Below, piece by piece: positions 1 through 11,292 of a DNA stretch of 64,000 nucleotides. This DNA is from Cutaneotrichosporon cavernicola (taxonomy: Eukaryota; Basidiomycota; Tremellomycetes; Trichosporonales; Trichosporonaceae). How positions within the stretch are numbered: position 1 is the first letter of the stretch; each line of letters starts with the position of its first letter. The notes beneath the pieces were generated by a model that worked only from the letters and a program-made list of their open reading frames with translations, did not search any database and was not told the origin of the DNA. The DNA lies in the NCBI RefSeq assembly GCF_030864355.1, contig NC_083394.1:868001-932000 (forward strand), given 5' to 3'. Position numbers and translations under genes: made by a program.

Positions 1-3000
1 TCTCACGACACTGCGCGCGGACAGCAACCATCTCGTCACGCTCGACACGCAACTGGGGTCCAAGGTCCGCGACTTCAGTGTCCCACACAACTCAATCACG
101 CGCTTCACGCTTGCGCCGATGCCGGGACAGGTCGTGGCGTACGCGCTTACTCAGCTCAATCTCTCACACGGCAAGCTGTCAGGCCTCGATGACCAGGCTC
201 TAGGCGAGTTGGTCAACCTCACGGAGCTCAATCTCAGTTTCAACCAGTTCACGCGCCTACCGTCGACGCTCAACAAGCTTGTAAACCTCGAAGTGTTCCT
301 TTGCACAGACAACATGCTCGCTTCGCTGCCGGACGATACTCTGGGGCAGATGCAGAAGCTGCGATCGTGCAACATCCACAACAACAACCTCAAGGAGGTG
401 CCAGAGGACCTCTGGCTGTGTGGCTCGCTCGAGGTCGTCAACGTCAGCTCGAACTTGCTCGACTCGCTCCCCGACCCCCCCGCAGAATGGTACGAGACGC
501 TCAAGACCATTCAGGGGGATAGCGATCCGGCGCGCAAGATGTCGACCGCGTCCGCATTGACTACGGCATCTGCTTTGACGACCGCGTCAGTGGCGACGAA
601 TGCGTCGGAACGGTCTCAAATGGTACCGCCTGCGGGCACGTCGCTCAAGCGCCTGTACCTCGGCGACAACCGGTTGACAGATGACGTGTTCCACCAGGTT
701 CGACTGTTCACCAACCTTCAGCGGCTCAACGTGAGCTTCAACCAGATCTCCGAGATCCCGTTGTACACGCTGCGCCACTGCACGTCCCTCGAAATGCTGT
801 TCCTGTCGGGCAACAAACTCACGAGCCTGCCTTCCGAGGACCTCGAGCTGCTCACGCAGCTACGCGTTTTGCATCTCAACGGCAACAAACTGCAGACACT
901 ACCGTCTGAGCTTGCCAGCCTCAAGCACCTCGAGCACCTTGATGTCGGCTCCAACGTGCTGCGCTACAACATCTCGAACTGGCCGTACGACTGGAACTGG
1001 AATTGGAACACAGCGTTGAGATACCTCAACTTGTCGGGTAACAAGCGTCTTGAGATCAAGCCAACAGGCGCACAGGACCTCGGAAACCACAATGCCACAT
1101 TCGGCGTCACGACTCACCGCCGTGACCTGTCCGACTTCAGCTCGCTCACGCACCTCAAGATCCTGGGCCTGATGGACGTCACGCTACGCATTCCATTGTT
1201 GCCTGACGAGTCGGATGATAAGCGTGTGCGCACGTCCTTCTCGGACATCAACAACATGAAATATGGCATCTCGGACACGCTTAACTCCATTGACCACCTG
1301 TCCATGTTCGATCTCGCTGTGCCACACTTCCGCGGCAGCGACAAGGAGTGTGTGTTCGGCATGTTTGGAAGGTCTGCGCCATCGGTGCCTTCAGGCAAGA
1401 TCCCGAGATACGTCCAGCAGCACATTGCATCTGCCCTCTTGGAACAGCTACAGACGCTCAATCCCGAGGAGGCGGTGACGGAGGCGCTGCGCCGAACATT
1501 CCTCTTTATGAACAAGGCCGCTTTTGAGTCGCTGTCCAGCTCCGAGCAGCGCAACCGCGACATGAACGCGCAGTACCTTACGCAGGCGACGCACCGCTCC
1601 ACCCTCCACTCGCGGTTGCGGACTGGCGCGTCGGGCGCGGTGGTATATGTCGTTGACAAGACTCTGCACGTCGCGAATGCGGGTGATATTCTCGTCGTGC
1701 TCTCGCGCAAGGGCGAGGCGGAATTGCTTGGCAAGAGGCACGACCCGACGGACCGCGAGGAGACGGCGCGTATCCGCCGCGCCGAGGCGTGGGTCTCGCC
1801 AAAGGGTCTCGTCAACGACGATAAGGAAATCGACATTTCGCGCGCATTCGGCTTCTACCACTCGCTCCCTGCAGTCAACGCTAGTCCTGAGATCAGGACA
1901 CGGCAGCTGCAGGAGACGGACGAGTTCATCATCATCGGCAACTCAGCTTTATGGAAGTGCACGTCATACCAGACAGCTGTCGACATTGCCCGCACCGAAC
2001 GTGACGACCCGATGATGGCTGCTCAGAAACTGCGCGACTTTGCGTTGTCGTACGGTGCCGAGGGGAGCATCATGGTCATGGTTGTCAACGTGTCCGACCT
2101 CTTTGAGACGCCCGGTGGGCGTAATCGCGCCCTCACGGGCGGCCCTGCGGAGGAGCAAGTGGCGCGTCGTCGCCGCGGTGGCGAGGCCGAGTTTGGCGAC
2201 CGCACGCTCAACCGCCTGCAGCAGGAGATCGAGCCGCCGACTGGCACAGTCGCGCTCGTGTTCACCGACATTGTCAACTCGACGGTGTTGTGGGAGACGA
2301 ACCCTGGCATGCCGACTGCTATCAAGATGCACCACAACCTGTTCCGTCGACAGCTACGCCTCGACGGAGGATACGAGGTGAAGACGGAAGGAGACGCGTT
2401 CATGGTGTCTTTCCAGAGCGTGACGGCGGCGATCCTGTGGGCGTTCAACTGCCAGATCGGACTGTTGCACCTCGAGTGGCCGCGCGAGCTTCTCGAAAGC
2501 GAGGACGGCAAGGAGGTCTGGGATTCGCACGGGACGCTTATCCACCGCGGTCTGCGCGTACGTATGGGCATCCACTGGGGCACTCCTGAGTGCGAGCGAG
2601 ACCCCATCACGCGCCGCATGGACTACTACGGCCCGATGGTGAACCGTGCGGCCCGTATCCAGTCCTCTGCCGACGGAGGTCAGCTCATGGCTTCACAAGA
2701 CGTCCTCAACATTCTGCGCCAGCTGCGCGAATACATCGAGAGCTCGGACGACCACACCCTGGACGAGCTACCGCCCGACACAAAGCGTGAGGTGGCAGAA
2801 TTGCGCCGCATCGGAGGCATCGAGGTCAAGGATGTCGGCGAGAAGAAGCTCAAGGGTTTGGAAGTCCCTGAGAGGTTATCCTTGATGTTCCCGAAGGAGC
2901 TCTCCGGCCGACTGGAGCTGTTCACCGGTCTGCGCGCCAACGCGCAGGTCACCGAGCAGAAGGCGTACGCGTCTGAAAAATCTATCGACGATACGCGGCA

Positions 3001-3408
3001 GCTGAGCATGGTCACGCTGCGGCTGGAGGCGCTGTGCGCGCTCGCCAATGCACCACCGCCAGGCGGCGACCGCACCCCACTCCCAGCCGTCAGCGGACCA
3101 GGCCCGCGCAAGAGCTTGAGCTTGGCAGCCCCGAAGCAGCCAGCACCGCCCAACCTGCAATTGGGCCCGCTGATTCGGGACAACGTCACCGAGGACGAGC
3201 TCGTCGAGATCATCGCGAGCCTGACGACACGAATCGAGAATTGTCTTTCTACATTGGTGAGTCTGCATACTGGTTGTATAGCTGACGCCAGTACCTCAAA
3301 CATCTGGGCGGTTTCTCGACGGTATTGGCGGCGCTGGAACAGGCGACGCGTATCGATAAGACGCTGCTGGTCCACGCGCTGAGCCTCATGAACGGATCGA
3401 TGGCGTAG
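1..3408 (+). CDS. CAC1: Adenylyl cyclase, 3' part (5' end outside window)
   Basis: Makes cAMP from ATP in the Ras/G-protein nutrient pathway at the plasma membrane. The frame is open from base 2, so the gene starts upstream; 1,123 residues are visible. Order seen: leucine-rich repeats (about 2-1,200, repeated LxxLxxLxLxxNxL), a PP2C-like domain (about 1,290-2,100, with VANAGD), then a class III cyclase domain (about 2,240-2,850) with the metal-binding aspartates in FTDIVNST and EGDAFM and the MGIHWG and NRAARIQ motifs. A 35-bp intron (3257-3291, ctgacgccag acceptor) precedes a short last exon ending LMNGSMA and a stop at 3406-3408. The PP2C part lacks the usual DGH metal motif (VFGMFGRS instead), so it is probably not an active phosphatase. 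Family assignment is firm; the symbol follows cryptococcal usage. Confidence 0.93.
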
Positions 3409-4057
3409 CATGTCCCAACCTTGTGCCCACATTGTGATTTCTGTATTGCTGTATTGTTGCCGTGCATAATGCATTGTTGGAATAGGCTAGGCACCGGTGG
3501 CGGCGATGGAGCACGTTTCAGCATGCCGGGACAGGGATACCGGGAGATCCGAGACACAAAGGCGCAGAGGCCGCTACATGCCGCACTGTACGCATGCCAT
3601 GGCGGCGTCGACCGTGCACTGGGCCGCTCCCACACCACCTCACGTTGCTCGCTATTTACTCTTACACTTGCTTTCCGACGCCATCTCCGTCATCGTCTTC
3701 TATCTCCATCTCTGAATGCTCAGTGCCGATCAGTGATCGGGCCACGTGAGTTGGGTTGAATCCACGCGACATAAACAAGCTCCACCGATCAGGCAGCCAG
3801 ACAGCCAGACAGCCAGACAGACAGCACTGTCTCATCACCACAATACTCTCCACTCTTCTTCGCGATAACAAATACCATCTCATCTCCAAAGCTCACCATC
3901 ACCGTCACATCACTGTCACTGTTACCTTCACCGTCACTTGTCTTGTCTTGTCTACACCTCTGGCCTCACCTGTCCGCTCCTAGCAACCACACCCACCCAC
4001 ACCCACCCACACCAACCCACCCGCCCCTAACCCACCTCCACGCTGTACCGTCGGACA
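3409..4057. other. Intergenic, with 8-bp tandem repeat and CT-rich leader
   Basis: No gene seen. It holds the cyclase 3' region and the promoter of the ankyrin/DIL gene. An 8-bp unit (cagccaga) is repeated three times from 3794, with a partial fourth copy to about 3824. A CACGTG hexamer lies at 3743-3748. From about 3940 the top strand is C/A-rich (cccacccacac), typical of leaders in this genome. Confidence 0.6.
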
Positions 4058-7000
4058 ATGACGGCCGCGAGCTCGGCGCTGTGAGTTCACCTTCTTCCTC
4101 AACCTCCCTCCCTCCCCTCCGATACTTCCCTCCCCCTCCCCTTCTCCCTTTTTCCCTGCTACTCCCTCGCCTCGCGCTAACGCCAGACCTGGTCCCCTCC
4201 AATCGCCAACGCCGGCGTCCATTGAGTCACTCCTCGAGGGTGCGGACGACGCGCGCGCGCATCTCATCCTCGGGCATGCTCTGCAGTATGCCGTATCACG
4301 CGCCGACGTCGAGCTCGTCGGTTGGCTATCGGCCCTTGATGGACGATGGGTGAGTTTGGCCGGCAACGACAGCCTGACACCAGTCCGACATCCTCAACGA
4401 CGAGGTATCGACACTCGAAGACGCCGACGGCTGGGGCGTCGTCGGCATGGCGATCCAGAGCTCATGCGGCCAGAGCGAGAAAGAGGAGATTGTAAGACTG
4501 GTCGTTGGGCGGTGGGGCGTCGTCGCTGGTCCGCGCGACGGGCGAGACCGACACGGCTGGACGCCGCTCCACCTCGCGGCGTTACTCTCGTCCCCGCAGA
4601 CTGTGTCGGTGCTACTCAACCGCGGCGCATCGCTGTCTGCCGTCAACGATGCGGGCTTTACACCCTTCGACCTTGTGACCGGCATGGACGGGCGCGAGAA
4701 CCTCGCCCTCCTCCTCGACCCCTGGGCAGGTGGGACACCACGCACGCCCTCGTCCCCGCAGTCATCGTCTGACGATGCCAGCCAAATTGCCCCCGAGCGC
4801 CGTGCGCAGATCCAGCGGCGGAGGATGCGCGTGGCGACGTGTGTGGCGAACGCACGAAGGAGAGAGGAGGAGGCGGGAGTCGCGGCCGAACGGGAGAGAT
4901 GGGTGCGCGAGCGCGCCAAGCACATTGGCGTGGACGCAACCGTGTTATACTCCCAAGACCATGTTAAGGAGGAAGAAGGAGAAGAGGACGAGGAGGAGGA
5001 GGAGGAGGACGATGACGAGATGGAAGTAGACGAGGCGCTGGGCGGCCTGTCCAGCGACGTGCGCGCCAAGGTGAGCCGGCTTGCGAGGTCCAAGCTGACG
5101 CTAGGTGGACATGGACGCGTCGCTTCTCGTCTTCTCCCTCCACCAGCTCCCGGTTCTCTTCGACGTGTTCATAACCTCGTACCGCCCCGTGTGTAAGCCG
5201 CGGGCGCGGCGCGCTCTGCCCGCCAACGCGCTATTCCTGTACGCGCGTTTTGCGCACTACCGCTGCGACGCGGCGTGGCTTGAGGAGCTACTGTGGGGAG
5301 CCGTCGAGGCGATTGAGGGTGTGGTTTACGTGAGCCCAAACAACTGGATGCAGCTGACAACAGGGCAAGTCGGAGGACCTGGCGTCGCTGGCGTTCTGGG
5401 AGTACAACATTACCCTGCTGCTGTACCTCCTGCGGTCGGATGCGGACCTCGCCGAGGCGTGCGCCGACGCCGACCTACTCGTCAACTTTGAGGAGCTGAT
5501 CAACGCCATCCATGGTGGGTTATGACAAATCCAACACTGCTGACCTTAGTGTTCATCATACGCATCGCCGAGCGCAAGATTGACGAGATCTTGGAACCGG
5601 CCATGCTCGACTTTGAGGCGCTCGAGGACTTTGACGGCGTGCGCTTTGCTGACGAGTGGAACATATTCCGCTCGTTTGGTAGGAAAAACAAAGACAAGCG
5701 CGAGACACCTCTAGCCGCGGCCGTGTTTAGCCCACCAGCGACGACGTCCAAAAGAGGAGATGGCGCCGAGTCACCACTAGGGACGCCAAGGTCCCGGCCG
5801 ACGTCAATACAGGACTTGAGGGCGACAGTCGTTGCGGCCAAGGCTGAAGCCAAGGAAGTCATAGCCAACGGCATCGGTAAGGCGCAAGCGGTATTAGGCG
5901 ACAAGCCCAGCCCACGCAAAGTTGCCGACATACTCACGAGTGTGCTGCTCGTCCTGCAGTTGTACGAGGTCAACCCCGCGTTCAATGTGCAGGTGTTCTC
6001 TCAGACGTTCTTCTGGATCTCGAGCGAGCTGTTCAATCGGATCATTACGCGCCGCAAATACCTCTGCCGAACAAAGGCCGTGCAGATCCGCATGAACATT
6101 ACCGCCCTGGAAGACTGGACGCGCGCAAACGGCCTCCCACCACATATTGCAAGCCGACACTTTGTGCCGATCATGCAACTGCTCCAATGGCTACAGTGCT
6201 CGTCGCAGATCAAGGAGTTCGACATGTTGATTGGCACGGCACAGAACCTGCGCTCCCTAAACCCGCTCCAAATGCGCCGCGCAGTCCGCGACTATCGGTA
6301 CGAGGTGAACGAGGGGCGCATGGCCGACGACTGCAATCAGTACCTCCTGCAGCTCGTGCGCGACTGGGAGCAGAGGCGAGTGCACATCAGCGTGCAGCAA
6401 GCCGAGGATTCCGAGGCACCGACGGTGGCCAGCCGTGACTCCCACGCGATGTCCATCGAGGCGCTCTTTGACGGTTCGGTGTCTCTTGCCGAGTGGATGC
6501 CCGAGACAGGCCCCGAGGCATTGGGCGAGCTCCTAGACTCACGGCATATGTTGCCTTTCTTGATCCCGCAGGACATCGACTACCTCCTCGCGCGGCCGCC
6601 AGCGGACGCCGCGTTCTCCAGCCTCATGACGGAGAAGCCGCCACTACCGGATGGTTCGATCCTCAGCCGTCCTCTATCTGTCGCGAGCTACTCCTCGACC
6701 AGACCTATGGGCTGGGAGGCGCCGATGCACAAGGAGATCTCCCGTCTCCCTGTCCACTTCTTTGCGTGGATGAAGCAGAGGCAACACGTGGCGCAGCTCA
6801 CACGAGACGCTACGAGACAGCGTGAGGACAAGAGTCGGGTGCGTGACGACACGACGCCCGGTCCACCAGCAGTACCCCCCAAGGCGGCTGCCCGGAACAG
6901 CCCAGAGATGGCAGCGGTATCTACGCCAGTAAGGGTACCGGATCCTCAACGACCCGTGACGCCATCAACACCCCTCGGCCCCGTTTCGGAAGACCGCGAA

Positions 7001-7516
7001 GTGACTCCACAGGCGGGAGAGCGGATGAGCGCAACGGACCGAATGGCTCGCGTAGTAGCTCAAGCCCTTGTTAACAGCCCACGCACACCGCTGCCGCAGC
7101 AGTCTGTCCAAATAACGCAGGCCGAGAGAGGCCTGGCGCGGCGCGCTTCGCAGGAGCTGCGCTCATCTGACAAGCCTGCGCCGGCGCGTGAGAGCATCGA
7201 GCTGCGCCAACGGTCGTCGAACGGCTCACTCGCCAATGAGGGCTCGCCGCACTACGAGCTGGGGCGGCACCAGCGCGACGGCGACTCGATCTCGAGCCTC
7301 TCGAGTGTGTCGAGTTCGCCGGATAAGAGGCGGTGGTGGCCGCAGATGGCGATGCCGAAGCAGAGCCCGCGCGTGGTCAGCAGTGCGAGCGACGATATTC
7401 CTCTCCAGCGGCTCAAGGACGATGTGGTACCGCTGGGCAGACTGAAGAGTGGGGTGCGGCAGGACTCTGCGGAGACGATCCGGCCCCGGCGCAGCAGCAA
7501 GGAGATGCTGGCTTAG
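4058..7516 (+). CDS. Ankyrin repeat and DIL (dilute) domain protein
   Basis: Six exons: 4058-4080, 4187-4349, 4384-5070, 5105-5329, 5364-5514 and 5550-7516, giving 1,071 residues. All joins keep frame and most acceptors end in the ctgac-type block. After a short N-terminus come ankyrin repeats (HGWTPLHLAALL, NDAGFTPFDLV), an acidic run of Glu/Asp near 4970-5040, then a long helical region matching the DIL domain found at the C-terminus of myosin V (FWEYNITLLLYLLRSD, IRIAERKIDEIL, VFSQTFFWISSELFNRII, ALEDWTRANGLP). The tail from about 6750 is Ser/Pro-rich and probably disordered. Fungal ankyrin-DIL proteins exist as a family, but their role is poorly defined; cargo or membrane tethering is an inference from the DIL domain. 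No myosin motor is present. Confidence 0.88.
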
Positions 7517-8018
7517 ACTAATAGATTGCATGCATGCATGTATGTCAGTTGTGGATGCATTAATGGATGCATGGTTTTGTTTTGAGGGCGGGATTGGGAG
7601 TATCGGCTGTGTCAGCAAGCAGAGCATCATGCGCGCGGATAGTGTGAGGTTTAAGCCCTGGCTTGCTGGTCGGTTTGCTGGCTGGCTGACTGGCTGACTG
7701 GTGGCCCAGCCTGGTTGTAACAACACGATTCTAAGGTTGTAAGAGTAGATAGGTAACACGATCTGACCAAACCTACATTTTGCCACCAACCATCCTCCTC
7801 AACCTTAAACCACCTTCCTCCCATCCACACTCTACCCATACCACATCATCATATCCTTCCACTACGCGCTACTCACTACCCACCACACAATCCTCCTCTC
7901 TGTCACTACGCCCGTAGCTGCCACCGACCCGCCCTCGTCACCCCGGCATCTCCCGCGCGACGCGCGCGGGAAGCAACCCATCGCGTTTCCTATCCCGCAG
8001 CAGCGGATCCTATGAACA
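7517..8018. other. Intergenic, SET2 promoter
   Basis: No gene seen. A run of ctgg/ctga tetramers (about 7660-7700) follows the ankyrin/DIL gene. From about 7790 the sequence becomes C/T/A-rich (cctcctcaacc, accaccttcctcccatcc), which fits the core promoter and leader of SET2. Confidence 0.5.
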
Positions 8019-10934
8019 ATGGATGACCGCGACGCCGAGGCCGTCGAGGCGCTCGGTCGCGTGCGCGTCGTCTCTGGCCCCTCCTCTCCCCTCCTCTCCT
8101 CCCTCTCTGGTCCGCCTTCACCCCCATCCCTCAAGCCATCGCTGAAGCGCTCGTCCACCTCGCCCGCAACTCTCGACACGCTCTTCTCACCCGCGTCACC
8201 TCGCCCCAGCGTAAAGTTCGACCTCCCCTCTCCCGACTTGGGGTCTGGAGGGTCTCACTCATCATCGCCCGGACCGAGTCGGCGAAATAAAGACTCGCCA
8301 GCCCTGGTCCCGCAGTTACCGCTTGCGTGGGACGAGGCGCTCGCGAGCTTTGACTCGCTTGCGCGGTGTGTATATGAGCGCAAGGATCTGGGGTTGAGCC
8401 GCGAACAGGATGATATGATGGTGTGCGACTGTTCTTATGATCCTGGTGAGTTGCTAGAGAGATGAGGGGAGGAAGGTCGCTGACAGCAGACGATCCGTTC
8501 AGCGCTTGCGGACACGACTCGGACTGCATCAACCGTGCCATCTTCATCGAATGTCTTGCCAAGGAGTGTAGGACCGGCAAGCACTGCCAGAACCAGCGGT
8601 AGGTGTTCAGACTTCGTGCGACCTATGCTGACGACAGGCTCAACCGGCATCAATATGCACCCGTCGACATTGTCCTAACGGAGAAGAAGGGCTACGGTCT
8701 GCGCGCACGTGAAGATATCCCTGCGTGAGTGGCAGCGCGGCTACGAGTTTGGAAGGATTAGCGGCTGACGGCAGGGGGAGCCTCATCTACGAGTACATCG
8801 GTGAGGTGGTCGTCGAGAAGACGTTCCGAGAGCGCATGGCCGCGTACGCAGCCGAGGGTATCAAGCACTTCTATTTCATGATGCTCCAGAAGGAAGAGTA
8901 CATTGACGCGACGAAGAAGGGCGGCATCGGTCGCTTTGCCAACCACTCATGCAATCCCAACTGCGAGGTGCAGAAGTGGGTTGTCGGGCGGCGCATGCGC
9001 ATGGGCATCTACGCCAAGCGCGACGTGATCAAGGGCGAGGAGGTTACGTTTAACTACAATGTCGACCGTTATGGGTGAGCTTGACTCCGTGCTGGACTAG
9101 CTGACAGCAGACACACGGCCCAGCCCTGCTACTGCGGCGAGTACAACTGTGTCGGCACGATCGGTGGTAAGACCCAAACGGACGTTGGCGGCATGGACGA
9201 CCTTCTCCTCGATGGTGAGTGCGGCATGCATCGGCGCTGACCCTAGCTTTGGGTATCTTGGACGACGTGACAGCTGGCGGCATGAAGGGCAGCAAAAAGA
9301 AGAAGTCCCGGCAGCTCGACATCGACTACATCGTGAGTGGCGAGGTGTGCAGCGTTAACGTCAGCCCGTCTTGAGACCCATCGAGCTACCAGAAGCACCC
9401 AAGGTGTCGGCGGCAATTCGCCAGTCATTAGAGCACATTCCCGTGTTGACCAAGCTTCTCGACCGTGTCAGGGTGAGCTAGGCGAATCCCCTTGGAGCTG
9501 ACGGCAGATGACCGACGAGCCTGCTGTTCATCGCCAGCTCATGCGTCTACACGGCTTCGGCATCATGACGATCATCCTCACGGACCAGGCGAACGATCGC
9601 GACATCGTCAAGCTCGCATTGGAATGCCTGGACAAGTTCAAGTCGACCATGACGTATCGCAACAAGGTGGAGGACTCGGGCATCGAGGATGTCATCAAGG
9701 TCCTCGCAGACGGCGGCGATGAGCAGCTAGCGACTGTGGCGAAGGACCTCTTGGACTTCTGGTCGACGCTCGAGATGTCGTACCGCATCCCACGTGTCCA
9801 GAAGTTACAGTCGTTGGACGAGGACGACAACCAGAACACGACGACCATTGCCGACCACGAGGCCATGCCACGACGCCATTTCCAAGTCGACGACTTCATC
9901 AACACACAGACCGTCTCGTTCAAGGCTGCTCCCATCCGCCCCGTGTTCTTTGCTCCACCAATACGGCATCGCCTGCCACCTCCGCCGCCTCCACCAAAGC
10001 CCGTCGCGCCGGCACATGTCGTTGAGCGCTCGAAGCTCGATGCCATCATCGCCATGGCCGCCGCAAGTGCGCAACCTGGGGCTGCGCCTGTCGCTTTAGA
10101 CACCAGCAGTGGCCCACCACGGGTGGAGGAAGAGCCCAGAAAGCGGCAGAAGACGGCCCATGTCCTGACGCCTGAGGAGGAGTGCAAGAAGGAGAAGCGC
10201 TTGACCAAACTCGTTGGCGACGTGGTCGTCAGGACCATGTCCAAGTACAAGGACCAGATGGACCACGACACCTTCAAGCGCTACGCCAAGGATGTAGGTT
10301 TTTTCAAGACAGACATACCTGCTGACATTAGTGCACCTCAACCCTGGTAGAAAAGGAGAAGCGGGGTCGTTCTTACGCGTCACACAGACATCCTCAACTG
10401 TCAGACGAGAAAAAGGCCAAGATCAAGTCCTTCACCAAGGACTTTGCACACAAGCTCCTGCGCAACCTCAAGTCCAAGGGCAAGCTGCGCCGGACTGCCT
10501 CCTCGTCGTCAACACGCTTGACGGACCACTCGCCAAACACGCCGGCCATGACGCCATCGCACATGGCCCTGACGCCGTGGGACACGCCAGCCAAGGGCGA
10601 GAGTTCGGCCGCGAGCGTGGCGACTTCGACACCACGGGGGAGCATCACCGGTGACTCGCTCCTGACCGAAATGTTTGGCGAGGACGACGAGATCGACGAG
10701 ATCGATGACGGGGGTGCGCCGTCACTCGCACCTGACGCGACGCCCTGGACGTCCACGCACGACGTGAATACGCCTCCACCCGTCAGCCCGCACGTGAACG
10801 GAAGTGCGGTGCTTGAGCGGCAGGGATCGGACAAGCCCGTGGTCGTCGACCATGCGAGCGGACCATTTCTTGCACGGGGTCCGGTGCTCGTGGACCGCTT
10901 CGAGGGGTTCAAGAGCAGCCGGCGGGGCAGCTAG
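8019..10934 (+). CDS. SET2: Histone H3 lysine-36 methyltransferase Set2
   Basis: Methylates H3K36 on chromatin behind elongating RNA polymerase II. Nine exons: 8019-8445, 8490-8598, 8638-8724, 8775-9074, 9111-9214, 9247-9332, 9365-9472, 9508-10293 and 10332-10934 (869 residues). An AWS cysteine region (CDCSYDP through [12 protein letters not shown]) leads into a SET domain with [17 protein letters not shown] and [13 protein letters not shown], and a post-SET motif ([10 protein letters not shown]). A helical middle region, a polyproline stretch (about 9960-10000) and a C-terminal SRI-type domain (about 10190-10500: [17 protein letters not shown], then [17 protein letters not shown]), which in the family binds phosphorylated Pol II CTD, follow. 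I see no WW domain between SET and SRI, although many Set2 proteins have one. The start is the first ATG in frame; the last ~140 residues are acidic and low complexity. Confidence 0.95.
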
Positions 10935-11292
10935 CGGCGGGGCAGTTAACATACGTAGGGGACGGGAAGTAATGCGAGCCGTGCATCAACAGCGATGGAT
11001 GCGTTATGTTGCCAGGTTGGACAAGGCTGTGGTTGACTGTGCATGATGACTGAACATTTGCTTCACTGTTGTTCCAAGATTCAATGACGGGATCAATTTC
11101 CTGAAGTTGACTGTATGCTGTAAACGGAATTTGTCTCTTACAAAGGTACAACAAGGCCTCATTTTAGACACACATTGGCTCTCCTCCGCCCATCTCTTCC
11201 GCCCACTTTCAATCACCAAAACATCTCGTCCTTGACGCTCGCCCGGCCCAGTCTGGCCCAGTCTTATCACCGGACCAAGCCCAGGACCAACA
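10935..11292. other. Intergenic
   Basis: Set2 3' region and promoter of the next regulator. Nothing beyond AT-richer sequence (11040-11170) and a CT-rich leader was seen. Confidence 0.4.

Noticed and set aside
3794..3824. Short tandem repeat as a CRISPR or mobile-element end
   Set aside because: Eight-base units without spacers in a fungal promoter; a simple microsatellite.
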